In this document: piece after piece, positions 36,544-48,186 of the stretch
How positions within the stretch are numbered: the stretch's first letter is position 1
Layout: the number at the start of each line of letters is the position of its first letter
Source of the DNA: Terriglobia bacterium
GTDB taxonomy: Bacteria; Acidobacteriota; UBA6911
DNA: 64,000 nt
Assembly: GCA_020072565.1 (NCBI GenBank)
Contig: JAIQGI010000028.1
Location: 1-64,000, forward strand
Direction: 5' to 3'
The notes under the pieces: generated by a model
Databases searched by the model: none
Told to the model about the DNA's origin: nothing
What the model saw: only the letters and a program-made list of their open reading frames with translations
Program-made: the position numbers and the translations under genes

Positions 36544-38013
36544 ATGCTGTTACAGGAACTGGTCGACACGATTGCCGGAGTCAGCGGGGAGGGCGATCTT
36601 CGCGTGCAGGTCCTCGGCATCTCTTACGATTCCCGCCAGGTCAAGGCAGGAGACCTCTTTGTCGCGCTCAAAGGGGAAAAAACCGATGGGGCTCTGTTCA
36701 TCGAAGAGGCGCTTGCCAGGGGCGCAGTCGCGCTGGCGTCGGATCACAAGCTCGCATCCAAACCAGGGATTCCGATCCTGAAGATGACAGATTCCCGGAG
36801 GTTTCTGGCGGAAGCCTCACGCGCGCTCTTCCGAAACCCGGCCTCGCAACTCGAGCTGGTCGCGATCACGGGCACAAACGGCAAAACTACAACCGCCTGT
36901 CTGGTGGATGCCATCTTTCGCCAGGCTGGTCTGCGCTGCTGCCTGATCGGCACGCTGGGGATGAGGATCGGAGACCGGCCGTTCCCCAGCGTACACACGA
37001 CGCCGGAGGCCAGCGATCTGGCGGCATTTCTGCAGCAGGCCCGGCAGGCCGGTTGCACGCACGGCGCCCTGGAGGTCTCTTCCCACGCCCTGATGCTGAA
37101 GCGCGTCTACGGCACCAGCTTCGCTGTCGGCGTGTTCTCCAATCTGACGCCTGAGCACCTGGACTTCCATCACGACATGGAGTCCTACTACGAGGCCAAG
37201 CGACTTCTGTTCATGCCCGAAGGTGGGAACGGCATCAAAACGGCGGTCATAAACAGCGACGACCCTTACGGGCGACGGCTTGCCGCCGAGGTGGGCGCCC
37301 CGGTCCTGCGCTACGGGTTCGGCGCTGACGCCGAGCTCCGTGTCCTCGCGAGCAGGACCGGTATCGACGGCACCGACCTGCGTCTCGCGACGCCTCGTGG
37401 CGAGCTGGCCATCAACGCCCGTCTGGTGGGCCGCCCCAACATTTACAACATCATGGCTGCTGCAGGCGCGGCCTTCAGCCTGGGCATCGACCCGCGCAGC
37501 ATCCGGCAGGGGATCGAATCATTGAGTGGTGTGCCCGGGCGCCTGCAACCGGTCCAGGGCGGCCAGGAATTCAGCGTAATCGTGGATTATGCCCACTCGC
37601 CGGATGCGCTGGAGAAACTCCTGGAAACGGTGAGGCAACTCACCCATGGCCGCATGATTACCGTCTTTGGCTGCGGCGGCGATCGGGATCGCAAGAAGCG
37701 CCCCTTGATGGGAGAGATTGCAGCACGGTTGAGCGATGTCGTCTTCGCCACGTCCGACAACCCACGGTCGGAAGATCCTTTGCAGATACTGGCGGAGATC
37801 GAACCCGGCCTGAAGCGTGGCCGGGCGCCCTTTCAGCTGCAGCCGGACCGCCGTGAGGCCATCCGGTCCGCGCTGGCCCTGGCGCGCGAGGGCGACGTCG
37901 TCATCATCGCCGGCAAGGGCCATGAAGATTATCAAATAATCGGGACGAACGTATTTCCTTTCGATGATCGAGCCGTCGCACAAGAGCTCATTCACCAGTT
38001 GATGAACGTATAA
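36544..38013 (+). CDS. murE: UDP-MurNAc-L-Ala-D-Glu:meso-diaminopimelate ligase
   Basis: 489 residues. ATP-binding GTNGKTTTACL (about 110-120), the central-domain THGALEVSSHALMLKRVYGT, the C-terminal VDYAHSPDALEKLLETVRQL and, most informative, TSDNPRSEDP: the DNPR motif marks enzymes that add meso-diaminopimelate rather than lysine. It is the third amino-acid ligase of peptidoglycan precursor synthesis. Eleven bases separate it from ftsI. Confidence 0.97.
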   Translation: MLLQELVDTIAGVSGEGDLRVQVLGISYDSRQVKAGDLFVALKGEKTDGALFIEEALARGAVALASDHKLASKPGIPILKMTDSRRFLAEASRALFRNPASQLELVAITGTNGKTTTACLVDAIFRQAGLRCCLIGTLGMRIGDRPFPSVHTTPEASDLAAFLQQARQAGCTHGALEVSSHALMLKRVYGTSFAVGVFSNLTPEHLDFHHDMESYYEAKRLLFMPEGGNGIKTAVINSDDPYGRRLAAEVGAPVLRYGFGADAELRVLASRTGIDGTDLRLATPRGELAINARLVGRPNIYNIMAAAGAAFSLGIDPRSIRQGIESLSGVPGRLQPVQGGQEFSVIVDYAHSPDALEKLLETVRQLTHGRMITVFGCGGDRDRKKRPLMGEIAARLSDVVFATSDNPRSEDPLQILAEIEPGLKRGRAPFQLQPDRREAIRSALALAREGDVVIIAGKGHEDYQIIGTNVFPFDDRAVAQELIHQLMNV

Positions 38014-38026
38014 GGAGACTGAGACC

Positions 38027-39523
38027 GTGGCGAGCTATATCAACAACCTGACCGTGCATGACCGGAAGTACGGCGGCATTCGGCCCTCAACCGCAATCTT
38101 GATGGATTTGGTTATGGCTCACATGACTGTGGCACAGGTGGAAACCGCCACCGGGGGAGTGCTGGTATCGGGATCGAAAGGCGCCGCACTGGCGGGCATT
38201 TCGATCGATACGCGCACGCTGCGCCCGTCCGACCTCTTTTTCGCCATTCGCGGCACCCGCAATGACGGTCACGATCATATCGACACCGCGCTCCAGAAAG
38301 GAGCCTCCGGCGCTGTCGTCGACTTCGGATATGAGATTCCCGAAGGATTCCCCGCCAATAAGATCCTGCTGCGGGTGCAGGACACGCATGAGGCTCTGAT
38401 AGACCTTGCTGCCGACGTGCGCCGCCAATGGCGCGGCAGCCTGGTCGGCATCACCGGGAGCATGGGCAAGACCACCACGAAGGAGTTCATGGCCCAGGTC
38501 CTGCAGACGGAGTTCAGCGTCTACCGCTCGCCCGGAAATTACAACAATCTTTTCGGTCTGCCGCTTGCCATCTTCGGTCTCAGTCCCGAGGACCACATCG
38601 GCATATTTGAAATGGGGATGAGCGCACCGGGCGAGATCACGGAGATGTGCCGGATCGCTATGCCCGATGCAGGCGTCATCACGAATGTAGCTCCCGTACA
38701 TCTCGAGTTCTTCGATTCCATTGAGGCCATCGCCCGGGCAAAGAGCGAGCTGGCTGAGGGGCTGGCCGCCGGCGGGACCTTGATTTACAACGCCGACGAC
38801 CCGCTGGTGCGCGGCATTGCCGATCGCTTTTCCGGTGACAAAGTCTCCTTCGGGATCGCTTCTTCCGCCGACGTGCGCGCGGAAGACATCGAGATCACGA
38901 GCCTGATGGAAACCCGCTTCCGTCTGGTCTGCGAGGGCGCGGGCCGGCGGGCGATCCTGCCTCTGTGCGGTGCCCATTATGTGATGAACGCACTCCCCGC
39001 AGTTGCCCTCGCCCGCCGCTACACGATCGACATCGAGCAGATCGTGGAAAGCCTGAGACATCTGCGCCAGGCTCATATGCGGGGACAGATCTTGATCTTC
39101 CGGGAAGGGTTCACCGTGATGGATGACTCCTACAATTCGAATCCGCGCGCGCTGATGCAGATGATCGAAACCCTTTCCCGGATCCCCCGCTATCGCCGGC
39201 GCATCCTGGTTGCCGGAGAAATGCTGGAATTGGGCAGGGAATCGGAGGCGCTGCACCGCGAGTGTGGCGCACGTGCCGCCGCAAGCGGTGTCGACATCAT
39301 CGTGAGCGTGCAAGGTGCTGCCCGCGAAATCGCGCGTGGTGCGGTGGCGGCGGGGATGCCCGATACCCAGGTTCACTTCTTTACCGAGATCAATCCGGCC
39401 ATCGACTTCATCTACCGCAAGGTGCAGCCGGGAGACCTGGTGCTCATTAAAGGATCGCGCGGCGTCCACCTCGAAAAGATGGTTCAGGCTCTGCGCACCG
39501 GATATACGGAGATGGTCGGCTGA
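38027..39523 (+). CDS. murF: UDP-MurNAc-tripeptide:D-Ala-D-Ala ligase
   Basis: 498 residues from GTG 38027, which has AAGGAG nine bases upstream. It carries about 30 residues before the usual MurF start ([18 protein letters not shown] 38123), so the N-terminal extension is either real or a mis-start. Motifs: [16 protein letters not shown], the P-loop [14 protein letters not shown], and [19 protein letters not shown]. It finishes the UDP-MurNAc-pentapeptide. The stop overlaps the mraY start (TGATG). Confidence 0.95.
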   Translation: MASYINNLTVHDRKYGGIRPSTAILMDLVMAHMTVAQVETATGGVLVSGSKGAALAGISIDTRTLRPSDLFFAIRGTRNDGHDHIDTALQKGASGAVVDFGYEIPEGFPANKILLRVQDTHEALIDLAADVRRQWRGSLVGITGSMGKTTTKEFMAQVLQTEFSVYRSPGNYNNLFGLPLAIFGLSPEDHIGIFEMGMSAPGEITEMCRIAMPDAGVITNVAPVHLEFFDSIEAIARAKSELAEGLAAGGTLIYNADDPLVRGIADRFSGDKVSFGIASSADVRAEDIEITSLMETRFRLVCEGAGRRAILPLCGAHYVMNALPAVALARRYTIDIEQIVESLRHLRQAHMRGQILIFREGFTVMDDSYNSNPRALMQMIETLSRIPRYRRRILVAGEMLELGRESEALHRECGARAAASGVDIIVSVQGAAREIARGAVAAGMPDTQVHFFTEINPAIDFIYRKVQPGDLVLIKGSRGVHLEKMVQALRTGYTEMVG

Positions 39524-40632
39524 TGCTCTATTATCTGCTCCCCGCACTGCGGCAGGTCATACCGGGATTTGGCGTCTTCCGGTACGTCACTTTCCGGACC
39601 GCTGCCGCAAGCCTGACGGCGCTGTTGATGTGCCTCCTGCTCGGCCCGTGGCTGATTGCACGGCTGCGGAAATTCCATCTGGGCCAGCAGATTCGCACGG
39701 ATGGGCCCTCCTCTCATCAGAACAAGGCCGGCACCCCCACCATGGGCGGGATCCTGATTCTCGTGGGAACTCTGGTGCCGACGCTCCTGTGGGCCAGCCT
39801 GGAAAACCTCTATGTCTGGATCGTCGTGATCGCGATGCTGCTGTTCGGGATCGTGGGATTCACCGACGACTATCTCAAGATCGTGCGCAAGCGCTCGCTT
39901 GGCCTCACCGGCAGGAAGAAGCTCATTTACCAGACACTGATCGGCCTGGGCGTGTGCGTTGCCTTGAACTATCTCGCCGGCGTGGGATTATACAGCACCA
40001 AGCTGAGCGTCCCCTTTTTCAAGAACTTCACGCCCGAGATGAACATCTGGTATTTCGGGCCGTTCCTGCTGCCGCTGACCTTCTTTGTGCTGCTCATCAT
40101 CGTGGGTTCTTCCAACGCGGTCAATCTGACCGATGGCCTCGACGGCCTCGCGTCCGGCTGCGTGATCGTTGCTGCTGCAGCACTCACCGTGTTGTGCTAC
40201 GTGAGCGGCCACGCACGCTTTGCGGAGTATCTGGACCTGATCAAGAACCCGTACGCCGCCGAGTTGACGATCTTCTGCGGGGCCATGGTCGGGGCCACCC
40301 TGGGATTTCTCTGGTACAACGCCCATCCGGCCCAGATCTTCATGGGTGACGTCGGATCCCTTTCTCTGGGGGGAGCGATCGGCACCGTGGCGGTTCTCAT
40401 CAAGCAGGAGCTGTTGCTGCCCATGATCGGCGGAGTGTTCGTCTTGGAGGCGCTGTCCGTCATCCTGCAAGTCGCTTCCTTCAGATTCACGGGAAAACGC
40501 ATCTTCCGGATGGCGCCGCTACACCATCACTTCGAACTGGCCGGCTGGTGCGAGAGTCAGGTGGTGATCCGGTTCTGGATTGCGGCCATTGTTTTTGCGC
40601 TGTTCAGCCTCAGCACGCTCAAGCTGCGCTGA
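39523..40632 (+). CDS. mraY: Phospho-MurNAc-pentapeptide translocase
   Basis: 369 residues with about ten membrane helices. Conserved loops: [37 protein letters not shown] (DD motif), the [12 protein letters not shown] motif, [20 protein letters not shown] and [20 protein letters not shown] (HHH). It makes lipid I on undecaprenyl phosphate at the inner leaflet of the membrane. Confidence 0.98.
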   Translation: MLYYLLPALRQVIPGFGVFRYVTFRTAAASLTALLMCLLLGPWLIARLRKFHLGQQIRTDGPSSHQNKAGTPTMGGILILVGTLVPTLLWASLENLYVWIVVIAMLLFGIVGFTDDYLKIVRKRSLGLTGRKKLIYQTLIGLGVCVALNYLAGVGLYSTKLSVPFFKNFTPEMNIWYFGPFLLPLTFFVLLIIVGSSNAVNLTDGLDGLASGCVIVAAAALTVLCYVSGHARFAEYLDLIKNPYAAELTIFCGAMVGATLGFLWYNAHPAQIFMGDVGSLSLGGAIGTVAVLIKQELLLPMIGGVFVLEALSVILQVASFRFTGKRIFRMAPLHHHFELAGWCESQVVIRFWIAAIVFALFSLSTLKLR

Positions 40633-40651
40633 GGTGCAAGGATGTTGTGAA

Positions 40652-42040
40652 ATGAGTGGGGAGATGGACAAACCCTATCTTGGGCAGAAGGTCCTGGTGG
40701 TGGGCGCTGCGCGCAGCGGCGTCGCCTCGGCCGAGTTTCTGCTCTCCCGCGGCGCGCACGTCGTGCTTACCGACGCGAAAAGCGAAGAAGCGCTTACAAT
40801 CCCGCTTGCTCCCCTGCGGAAGCTCGCCCAAAACTCCGGCGAGCTGGTGCTCGAGCTGGGGGGGCACAAACCCGGGAGCTTCACCCACTGTGATTTCGCA
40901 GTCATCAGCCCGGGGGTGCCGCTGGCGCATCCGCTCTTCGAGGAGACTCGCAAGGCCGGGATTCCTGTGCTGGCGGAAGTCGAACTTGCTTCACGGCATC
41001 TCAAGGGAACCATTCTGGGCATCACCGGATCCAACGGCAAGACCACGACAACCACGCTCGTGGCGGAACTGCTGCGCGGAGCCGGGCTCCGGGGCTTTGT
41101 TGCCGGAAACATCGGCAATCCGCTCATCGGCCTGGTCTCGGCATCGACGCCGGCTGACATTTACGTCGTGGAACTTTCCAGTTTCCAGCTGGAGAGTATC
41201 CAGGCGTTTCGCCCTTTCGTGGGCGCCATTCTTAACCTGACCCCGGACCACCTGGATCGCTACCGCGATTTCGCCGGCTATATCGGCGCCAAGCAGCGCA
41301 TTTTCATGAATCAGACCGTCTCGGATTTCGCAGTGCTGAACGATGACGACACGCGCACGGCGGCGATGGCAGCCCAGGTTTCTTCGACACCCGTGCTGTT
41401 CAGCCGTCGCCACGAGGTCGCACGAGGCGCCTTCGTAAGAAGCGGACGTCTGGTCTACCGCGATGGCCACCACGACACAGACCTGTTCCCTGCCCAGGAA
41501 ATCCGTCTCAAAGGCGGCCACAATCTCGAGAATGTCCTGGCAGCCTGCGCCATCGCTTTGCTTGCAGGAGCGGCGCCGGGCGGCCTGGCCGGGGTGGTCC
41601 GTGCCTTTGCGGGAGTCGAACACCGCCTGGAGTTTGTCGGGGAGTTCGACGGGGTTCAGTACTTCAACGATTCGAAGGCGACCAACGTCGACGCCACCAT
41701 CAAGTCCCTGGAGGCCTTTCCGCGCAATATTGTGCTGATTGCAGGCGGACGGGACAAGGGCGGTGATTTCCTGCCGCTCCGCCCCCTGGTTGCCGAGCGC
41801 GTGAAACATCTGATTGTAATTGGAGAAGCTGCCGGCAAGATCCGGGCGGCGCTGTCGGACGCCGTGGAAACCAGCGAAGCGGAGAGCCTTCCCGATGCCG
41901 TGCAGTTCGCCTGCCGGAGGGCGTCCCCGGGAGATATTGTCCTGCTCGCGCCTGCCTGCGCCAGCTTCGACATGTTCAAGAACTATGAGCACCGCGGCCG
42001 AGTCTTCAAGGAAGCAGTGCTCCGTCTGGTCCGGAAATAA
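40652..42040 (+). CDS. murD: UDP-MurNAc-L-alanine:D-glutamate ligase
   Basis: 462 residues from ATG 40652 (AAGGA nine bases before it). A longer in-frame opening overlaps mraY and was rejected. The N-terminal Rossmann-like QKVLVVGAARSGVASAEFLL, the P-loop LGITGSNGKTTTTTLVAELL (about 124-143), LNLTPDHLDRYRDFAGYIGA and the C-terminal FNDSKATNVDATIKSLEAFP with IAGGRDKGGDF are MurD signatures. Twelve bases precede ftsW. Confidence 0.97.
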   Translation: MSGEMDKPYLGQKVLVVGAARSGVASAEFLLSRGAHVVLTDAKSEEALTIPLAPLRKLAQNSGELVLELGGHKPGSFTHCDFAVISPGVPLAHPLFEETRKAGIPVLAEVELASRHLKGTILGITGSNGKTTTTTLVAELLRGAGLRGFVAGNIGNPLIGLVSASTPADIYVVELSSFQLESIQAFRPFVGAILNLTPDHLDRYRDFAGYIGAKQRIFMNQTVSDFAVLNDDDTRTAAMAAQVSSTPVLFSRRHEVARGAFVRSGRLVYRDGHHDTDLFPAQEIRLKGGHNLENVLAACAIALLAGAAPGGLAGVVRAFAGVEHRLEFVGEFDGVQYFNDSKATNVDATIKSLEAFPRNIVLIAGGRDKGGDFLPLRPLVAERVKHLIVIGEAAGKIRAALSDAVETSEAESLPDAVQFACRRASPGDIVLLAPACASFDMFKNYEHRGRVFKEAVLRLVRK

Positions 42041-42052
42041 GCGGGGAAAATT

Positions 42053-43156
42053 ATGGCATACAAAGCGAACAGCGACCGGCCCCTGTTCATCACCGCTACC
42101 GTGCTCGCCATTTTCGGGCTGCTGATGGTGTATAGCGCCTCTTCTGTGCCGGCCTCCACCCAGCATGACGGCATGTCCGCATATTTTTTCTTGCGGCAGC
42201 TGGTCTGGGCCGCGGTGGGATACGTGATGATGGTCCTGCTCATGAACGTGGACTATCATGTCTGGCAGAAGAGGAAACTCATTACAGCCCTCCTGATTGT
42301 GAGCGCCGCAAGCCTGCTGTTTGTTCTGACTCAGCCCGCTGTTAACGGCGCGCAGCGCTGGCTGCGCTACGGCATGATTTCATTCCAGCCTTCCGAGATC
42401 GCCAAGCTGGTGCTTCTGGTTTTTGTGTCCGCTTTCCTGCACCGGTACGAACCTGAGATCAACCGCCTCAGGGAGAGGCTGCTCCCCTGCCTGTCAGTTG
42501 TGCTCTTTTTCAGCGCCTTGATCGCGGTTGAGCCCGATCTGGGCCAGGCCCTGTGCGTCATCTTCATGGTCTCGGTGCTGCTGTTCACCGCAGGACTCGG
42601 ATGGAAGTACATTGGGGCGGCCGCCGTTATCGGATTGCCCGTGCTCTATCTGGTCGTGATGCTATTCCCATCATACCGTTTCCAGAGGATAGCGGCATTC
42701 CTGAATGCTTCGCACGACCCGCATGGTTCCGGCTGGCAGATTTCCCAGTCGCTGACCGCCGTCGGCAGCGGCGGCCTTTGGGGCCTGGGTCTGGGCGCGG
42801 GAAAGCAGAAGCTGTTTTTCCTGCCGGAGCCTCACAACGATTTCATTTTCGCCGTCATCGGCGAGGAGCTCGGGCTGATCGGCACCACCCTGCTCTGTCT
42901 GGCGTTCCTCTATTTCTTTTATCGAGGCGTCAAGATTGCGCTCAAGGCTCCGGATCTGTTCGGCTTTTATCTCGGGCTGGGAATCACGCTCATGGTGGTG
43001 CTGCAGGCATTCATCAACATCTCGATGGTGTTGGAGCTCATGCCGACCAAGGGGATCGCCCTGCCCTTCATCAGTCAGGGTGGCTCTTCCCTGCTGTTGA
43101 ACTTCATGGCAACGGGGATCTTGCTGAATATATCGAACTACGTGGAGAAAGGCTGA
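42053..43156 (+). CDS. ftsW: Lipid II polymerase FtsW (SEDS family)
   Basis: 367 residues with about ten membrane helices. SEDS landmarks: MVYSASSVPASTQ, VNGAQRWLRYGMISFQPSEI, AVEPDLGQAL (catalytic-type Asp), LPEPHNDFIFAVIGEELGLI and LPFISQGGSSLLLNFMATGI near the end. It polymerises septal glycan with FtsI. After it, 43157-43408 holds no supportable gene. Confidence 0.96.
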   Translation: MAYKANSDRPLFITATVLAIFGLLMVYSASSVPASTQHDGMSAYFFLRQLVWAAVGYVMMVLLMNVDYHVWQKRKLITALLIVSAASLLFVLTQPAVNGAQRWLRYGMISFQPSEIAKLVLLVFVSAFLHRYEPEINRLRERLLPCLSVVLFFSALIAVEPDLGQALCVIFMVSVLLFTAGLGWKYIGAAAVIGLPVLYLVVMLFPSYRFQRIAAFLNASHDPHGSGWQISQSLTAVGSGGLWGLGLGAGKQKLFFLPEPHNDFIFAVIGEELGLIGTTLLCLAFLYFFYRGVKIALKAPDLFGFYLGLGITLMVVLQAFINISMVLELMPTKGIALPFISQGGSSLLLNFMATGILLNISNYVEKG

Positions 43157-43408
43157 GTCGCAGCCATGAACGAGACCAGACCGCCCTTGAACGAAGATGC
43201 CCGCAGGTATTTGCTGGCGGCTATCTGTGTTCAATGGCGTTTTCGTCGCATTTCGCCGCCGTCGGGGCTTTTGTGCGCCTGCCCTTCCAGGGCTCGGTCC
43301 GGTAACAGTGCGGAGGCTGGCGGCGCGCAGGAGCAGAACCGTTTCAGGTCCGACCGCCGGAAGCGGTGACCTGATCGCGGCAGCAAACAGCTTGATGTGG
43401 TGTCTGTG

Positions 43409-44584
43409 ATGTCTTTGAATCCGAGGTCCGAAATTCAAAATGCCGGATCGGGCAGGTTTATGATCGCCGGAGGCGGGACCGGGGGGCACGTATATCTCGG
43501 CGTCGCGCTGGCGCGGGAGCTGCAGCGGCGCAACTCCGCCAGCGACTTCCTTTTCGTCGGCACGCGACGCGGGCTTGAGGCCCGCATCGTGCCTCAGGAG
43601 AGCTTTCGCGTCGAGTTTATCGAATCCGCCGGGCTCAAGAGAGTGGGCCGTCTGGAGTCAGTGCGCAACTTTCTCCTCATCCCCCAAAGCCTTTTGCAGG
43701 CGCGGCGTCTGATCCGCAGGTTCGCACCTGATATCGTCGTGGGCGTGGGCGGCTATTCGTCGGGTCCCGTAGTGCTCGCAGCCTGGTGGCTAGGCAAGCC
43801 CACCCTGATTGTGGAGCCCAACGCTTACCCGGGACTGGCGAATCGACTGCTTGCCCCGTTTATCGATTGTGCTGCGCTGGCCCTTCCGGATGCGGGCAGA
43901 TTCTTCGGCAAGAAAGCCGAGGTGACAGGCATTCCGGTGCGGGAGGAGTTCCTGCGCCTGCCGCAGCGCGTGCGGCACGCGGGGGAGCTCTGCCTGCTGA
44001 TTTACGGCGGCAGCCAGGGGAGCCGGGCGCTCAATTCGATTGTCTGCGCGGCTCTGTTCGACCTCAAGCAGCTCGGCCCGGGCTTGCACCTGATTCACCA
44101 GACGGGCGAAAAGGCACTCGAAGAGGTGCGGCGGGCGTATCACGAGGCAGGGGTAGAGGGCGAGGTGCAGGCTTTTTTCCCGCGCATTTTTCAGCAGTTC
44201 GGGGAGGCCGACCTGCTCCTCGCGCGCGCCGGGGCGAGTACGGTAGCAGAGGTGACCGCCGCCGGCAAGGCAGCTATCCTCGTGCCCTTTCCCGGCGCGA
44301 CCGACGATCACCAGACCAGGAATGCGCGCGCACTCGAACAGCACGGAGCTGCCAAAGTGATTCCCGAGAGTCAATGGCAGCCGGGCCTGCTGGCACGGGA
44401 ACTCCGGTATTACATGGAGCGGGCCGGCGAGGTCGAACGGATGCAGGAAGCGGCTCGGCGGCTGGCCAAGCCGGAGGCCACACGCCGGATCGCGGACCTG
44501 ATAGAGCAATTGGCAGCAGGCAACAGGCAGCCTGCAGTGCGCAGAGGGCAGATGGCGGGGGGCAGCAGGGAAAGTCATGTTTAA
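43409..44584 (+). CDS. murG: UDP-GlcNAc:lipid I GlcNAc transferase
   Basis: About 391 residues. The N-terminal [40 protein letters not shown], the lipid-I side loop, [13 protein letters not shown], and the C-terminal [20 protein letters not shown] with [20 protein letters not shown] are MurG motifs. The start is uncertain: GTG 43397, ATG 43409 and ATG 43460 are in frame, the last closest to the family length. It completes lipid II. The end overlaps murC by 8 bases. Confidence 0.95.
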   Translation: MSLNPRSEIQNAGSGRFMIAGGGTGGHVYLGVALARELQRRNSASDFLFVGTRRGLEARIVPQESFRVEFIESAGLKRVGRLESVRNFLLIPQSLLQARRLIRRFAPDIVVGVGGYSSGPVVLAAWWLGKPTLIVEPNAYPGLANRLLAPFIDCAALALPDAGRFFGKKAEVTGIPVREEFLRLPQRVRHAGELCLLIYGGSQGSRALNSIVCAALFDLKQLGPGLHLIHQTGEKALEEVRRAYHEAGVEGEVQAFFPRIFQQFGEADLLLARAGASTVAEVTAAGKAAILVPFPGATDDHQTRNARALEQHGAAKVIPESQWQPGLLARELRYYMERAGEVERMQEAARRLAKPEATRRIADLIEQLAAGNRQPAVRRGQMAGGSRESHV

Positions 44585-45947
44585 GAAGATACAGCGTATC
44601 CATTTCGTGGGCATTGGCGGCATCGGCATGAGTGGCATCGCCGAGCTGTTGCTCAATCTCGGATACCAGGTCTCCGGCTCCGACATCAAGCCCAGCCCCA
44701 TTACTCAGCGACTGTCGGCTCTGGGCGGGAAGATCTTCGCGGCCCACGCCGCCGAGAACGTGCGCGACGCCAACGTGGTCGTCACTTCCTCAGCGGTGCG
44801 GCCGGAAAACGTCGAGGTCGTGGAGGCCAAGAAACTCCAGATTCCTGTGATTCCGCGGGCGGAGATGCTGGCCGAGCTCATGCGGCTGAAATACGGAGTG
44901 GCAATCGCCGGGTCCCATGGAAAGACCAGCACGACCTCGATGATCGCGACTGTGCTGGTGCGCGGGGGCTACGATCCCACAGTGGTTATTGGCGGCAGGC
45001 TCAACGCGCTCGGCAGCAACGCCAAGCTGGGCAAGGGCGAGTTTCTGGTCGCCGAGGCCGACGAAAGCGACGGGTCCTTCCTCAAGCTCAGCCCCACGCT
45101 GGCCGTGGTGACCAACATCGACCGCGAGCACCTGGACCACTACGCCGGCCTGGCGGAAATCGAGGCTGCTTTCACGGCGTTCGTCAACAAGGTCCCCTTC
45201 TATGGCGCCGCCGTGCTGTGCCTCGACGACCCGAACGTGCAGGCGATCATCCCTCGCGTCGAGAGGCGCATTCTCACATACGGTACCAGCAAGCAGGCCG
45301 ACCTGGTCGCCTCACACATCGAATTCCGGAGTTTCGGCTGTTGCTATCAAGTGCAGTTCCACGGCAATTCGCTCGGCGCCGTGTCGCTAAAGGTGCCCGG
45401 GCAGCACAGCGTGCTCAACTCGCTCGCTGCCATTGCGATCGGCCTGGAGCTCGATATCCCTGTGGAGAAGGTCAAGGCGGCCTTGCGCGATTTCCAGAAT
45501 GCCGATCGTCGTTTCCAGATCAAGGGCGAAGCCCGAGGGGTCCTGATCGTGGACGACTACGGGCACCATCCGACAGAAATCAAGGCAACGCTGAGTGCCG
45601 CGCGCAGCGCATCCGACCGGCGTATCGTAGCCGTGTTCCAGCCCCACCGCTATACGCGCACATGCGCACTGGAAGAGGAGTTTGCACGCGCCTTCTACCA
45701 CGCCGACGTGGTCATCGTGCTGCCGATCTACGCGGCCGGTGAGGATGTCATCGCAGGGGTGACCGCCGAGAAGCTGGCGGGATTGATCAAAGACCACGGC
45801 CATCGCGACGTGACTTACGCGTCTGACTTCTCCGCTGCGCTACAGGTGCTGCGGGAAAAGCTCCAGCAGGGGGATCTCCTGCTCACTTTGGGCGCCGGTG
45901 ACGTATGGAAGATTGGAGAAGAGTGGCTTGCAGCAAGCATTGCCTAG
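44577..45947 (+). CDS. murC: UDP-MurNAc:L-alanine ligase
   Basis: 456 residues. It begins [20 protein letters not shown], has the P-loop [20 protein letters not shown] (about 110-129), [40 protein letters not shown] and [20 protein letters not shown]. It adds the first amino acid of the stem peptide. In many bacteria murB and ddl come next; here ftsQ follows 15 bases later. Confidence 0.97.
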   Translation: MFKKIQRIHFVGIGGIGMSGIAELLLNLGYQVSGSDIKPSPITQRLSALGGKIFAAHAAENVRDANVVVTSSAVRPENVEVVEAKKLQIPVIPRAEMLAELMRLKYGVAIAGSHGKTSTTSMIATVLVRGGYDPTVVIGGRLNALGSNAKLGKGEFLVAEADESDGSFLKLSPTLAVVTNIDREHLDHYAGLAEIEAAFTAFVNKVPFYGAAVLCLDDPNVQAIIPRVERRILTYGTSKQADLVASHIEFRSFGCCYQVQFHGNSLGAVSLKVPGQHSVLNSLAAIAIGLELDIPVEKVKAALRDFQNADRRFQIKGEARGVLIVDDYGHHPTEIKATLSAARSASDRRIVAVFQPHRYTRTCALEEEFARAFYHADVVIVLPIYAAGEDVIAGVTAEKLAGLIKDHGHRDVTYASDFSAALQVLREKLQQGDLLLTLGAGDVWKIGEEWLAASIA

Positions 45948-45965
45948 GGGACGGAGGGACGTGTG

Positions 45966-46907
45966 ATGGAAATCAAAACCGGCAAGGCGCACGGTGAGAG
46001 CGACAGCCCCGCAGTCGTCGTTCCCCCCGACAGAGGCCGCCCTGCGCGCAAAATGACGGCTCAAAAACTCCCGCGCGGCAGGAACGTGGTCGCCCGTCTC
46101 CTTGCTGTATTCAAAGTGCTGGCAGCAGTGAGCATCGTGGCTCTGGCGATCGTGGCCGGATTTGCGACCTATCGCTATATTGACACCGCGAACATGTTCA
46201 GGCTCCGCAATATCCGCGTCGACGGCTGCCTGCACTCCGACCCGGGAGCGATTGAGGCAATTGTGCGGCAGAGCTTCCCGGCCAGCACCAATATCCTCCG
46301 TATCGACTTGAACCACCTGCGCTCGCATCTGGAGCAGCAGCCCTGGATTCGCAGTGTGGAAATCCGCCGGATTCTGCCGTCGGGCCTGAATATCTACGTG
46401 CGGGAGCGTGTTCCCTCGGTGATCGCCGATATCGGCGGCGAGCTTCAGTTACTCGACAGCGAGGGGGTGCTGCTCGATCACTACGATCCCGCGTATGGCA
46501 AGCTCGACATCCCCGTTTTCAGCGGCCTTCGGGGCGACGATGTCGAGGCCTATAAGGTACTCCAGGAGGAGAACTCGTCCCGTGTGCGCATCGGTGTCGA
46601 GGTGCTGACCGAACTTGCGGCCGGCTCGCCTGACTTCACGCGCGCCATTTCCGAGATCGATCTCTCGGATCCCTCGAACGTAAAGGTTCTGCTCGTGGAC
46701 GATACCGCGGAAGTATTCCTGGGCGACCGCGACTTTTTCAAACGTTTCCAGATGTTCATGTCCAATCTTTCGGATTATCAGGATCTGAAAGCCCAGGGCA
46801 AGGAAGTCGCGACCGTGGATCTGCGCTTCGACAGTCAGATCGTATATCGTCTGAAACACCCGGCAGATGAGCAGGGGGACGCAAAGGCAAAGATGATCCG
46901 GAATTAA
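45966..46907 (+). CDS. ftsQ: Cell-division protein FtsQ/DivIB
   Basis: 313 residues from ATG 45966 with GGAGGG seven bases upstream. A basic, disordered cytoplasmic N-terminus (about 1-42) is followed by one membrane helix (about 46-68), a POTRA domain (MFRLRNIRVDGCLHSDPGAI, about 76-95, then LEQQPWIRSVEIRRILPSGL) and the FtsQ beta domain. It connects early and late divisome proteins at the inner membrane. Confidence 0.92.
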   Translation: MEIKTGKAHGESDSPAVVVPPDRGRPARKMTAQKLPRGRNVVARLLAVFKVLAAVSIVALAIVAGFATYRYIDTANMFRLRNIRVDGCLHSDPGAIEAIVRQSFPASTNILRIDLNHLRSHLEQQPWIRSVEIRRILPSGLNIYVRERVPSVIADIGGELQLLDSEGVLLDHYDPAYGKLDIPVFSGLRGDDVEAYKVLQEENSSRVRIGVEVLTELAAGSPDFTRAISEIDLSDPSNVKVLLVDDTAEVFLGDRDFFKRFQMFMSNLSDYQDLKAQGKEVATVDLRFDSQIVYRLKHPADEQGDAKAKMIRN

Positions 46908-46927
46908 CCGGGTCCAGGGAGTTTGAC

Positions 46928-48163
46928 GTGGCTGTGAGCAAAAAAGACCGAATTGTCTGCGGTTTGGATGTCGGGACCGACAAGGTCTGCTGCCTGATCG
47001 CCCGCGTCCGGCAGGACGACTGTCTGGAAGTGTTGGGCATTGGATACGCGCAATCGGCCGGCTTGAAGAAGGGCGTGGTCGTGAACCTGGAGGAGGCGGC
47101 CTCCGCTATCCGCAGGGCCGCCCAGGAAGCGGAGCTGAAATCATCCCACTCAGTGGATTGGGTCATAGTCGGGGTTTCCGGGGATCACATTCAGAGCTTC
47201 AATTGCCACGGCGCCGTATCCATCAACGGGAAGCATCATGAAGTGACCGCCGACGATGTCGCTCAGGTCATCCGGGCAGCCCAGACGGTTCCCATTACGC
47301 CCGAACGCGAGGTCATCCACGTGCTGCCGCAGGAATTCTTTCTGGACAACCGGGGCGACATCCGCAATGCCGTCGGACTCACCGGGCTGCGGCTGGATGT
47401 GGATGTCCACGTGGTCACGTGCGACAACTCGCTGACCCAGAACCTGATCAATGCCGTGAACAAGGCGCAAATGCGCGTCAGGAAGGTCGTCCTGCCGCAG
47501 CTCGCCAGCGCCCAGGCGGTCCTGACACCCGACGAAAAGGAGTTGGGAACGGCTCTGATCGACATCGGCGCGGGCACGACCGACATCGCGCTGATCACCC
47601 GCGATGCCATCCGCTACAGCTATGTGCTGCCGGTCGGAGGCCTGCATTTTACCTGGGACCTGGCTGTGGGCCTGAGAACTCCGATCGAGGAGGCCGAGCG
47701 TATCAAAAAGGAGTTCGGCTGCGTTCTGGTCGAACAGATCGCCGACGACGAGGTAATCGAGTTTGCCGGGCTCGCCACGCGCGCGATCCGCGACCTCCCG
47801 CGCCGCACCGTCTGCGCTATCCTGCAAGCACGTGCCGTCGAGGTGCTGGAGCTTATCAAGGACCGGATCGGACATTCCGGATTCGGCGACCAGCTTGTGT
47901 CCGGTGTCGTGCTCACAGGCGGGGGCAGCATGCTCGACGGGATGATTCCGCTGGCGGAGAAGATTCTCGAAATGCCCGTGCGGCAAGGCATGCCCCACAA
48001 CCTCCCCGGATTGGCGGAAGAATTGGTTCACCCGGTATTCGCTACCGCCGTAGGGCTCGCCATGTTCGCGATCCCGGCCGGCGGGGAGCGCAGAACTCAC
48101 CCCGGCAAGGCAAGCACCACACCCTGGTTTGTAAGCAGATTCCTGTCATGGGTAGGCAGTTAG
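46928..48163 (+). CDS. ftsA: Cell-division protein FtsA
   Basis: 411 residues from GTG 46928, preceded by AGGGAG. An actin-like ATPase fold is shown by [20 protein letters not shown] (phosphate 1), [20 protein letters not shown] (phosphate 2) and [20 protein letters not shown] (adenosine site). The C-terminus [15 protein letters not shown] could be the amphipathic membrane-targeting helix. It anchors FtsZ to the membrane. Confidence 0.96.
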   Translation: MAVSKKDRIVCGLDVGTDKVCCLIARVRQDDCLEVLGIGYAQSAGLKKGVVVNLEEAASAIRRAAQEAELKSSHSVDWVIVGVSGDHIQSFNCHGAVSINGKHHEVTADDVAQVIRAAQTVPITPEREVIHVLPQEFFLDNRGDIRNAVGLTGLRLDVDVHVVTCDNSLTQNLINAVNKAQMRVRKVVLPQLASAQAVLTPDEKELGTALIDIGAGTTDIALITRDAIRYSYVLPVGGLHFTWDLAVGLRTPIEEAERIKKEFGCVLVEQIADDEVIEFAGLATRAIRDLPRRTVCAILQARAVEVLELIKDRIGHSGFGDQLVSGVVLTGGGSMLDGMIPLAEKILEMPVRQGMPHNLPGLAEELVHPVFATAVGLAMFAIPAGGERRTHPGKASTTPWFVSRFLSWVGS

Positions 48164-48186
48164 CATTTCCAGTCAAAGGAGAGAAG

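Noticed and set aside
38087-39547. A 486-codon minus-strand frame opposite murF
   Set aside because: Antisense shadow of murF; no ribosome-binding site and no family similarity.
40991-42259. A 422-codon minus-strand frame opposite murD and ftsW
   Set aside because: Antisense shadow; composition (His, Arg, Asp rich) is typical of complementary-strand translation.
43166-43369. A 67-codon frame between ftsW and murG
   Set aside because: Low-complexity Arg/Ser-rich product, no ribosome-binding site, no known family; the gap is treated as non-coding.
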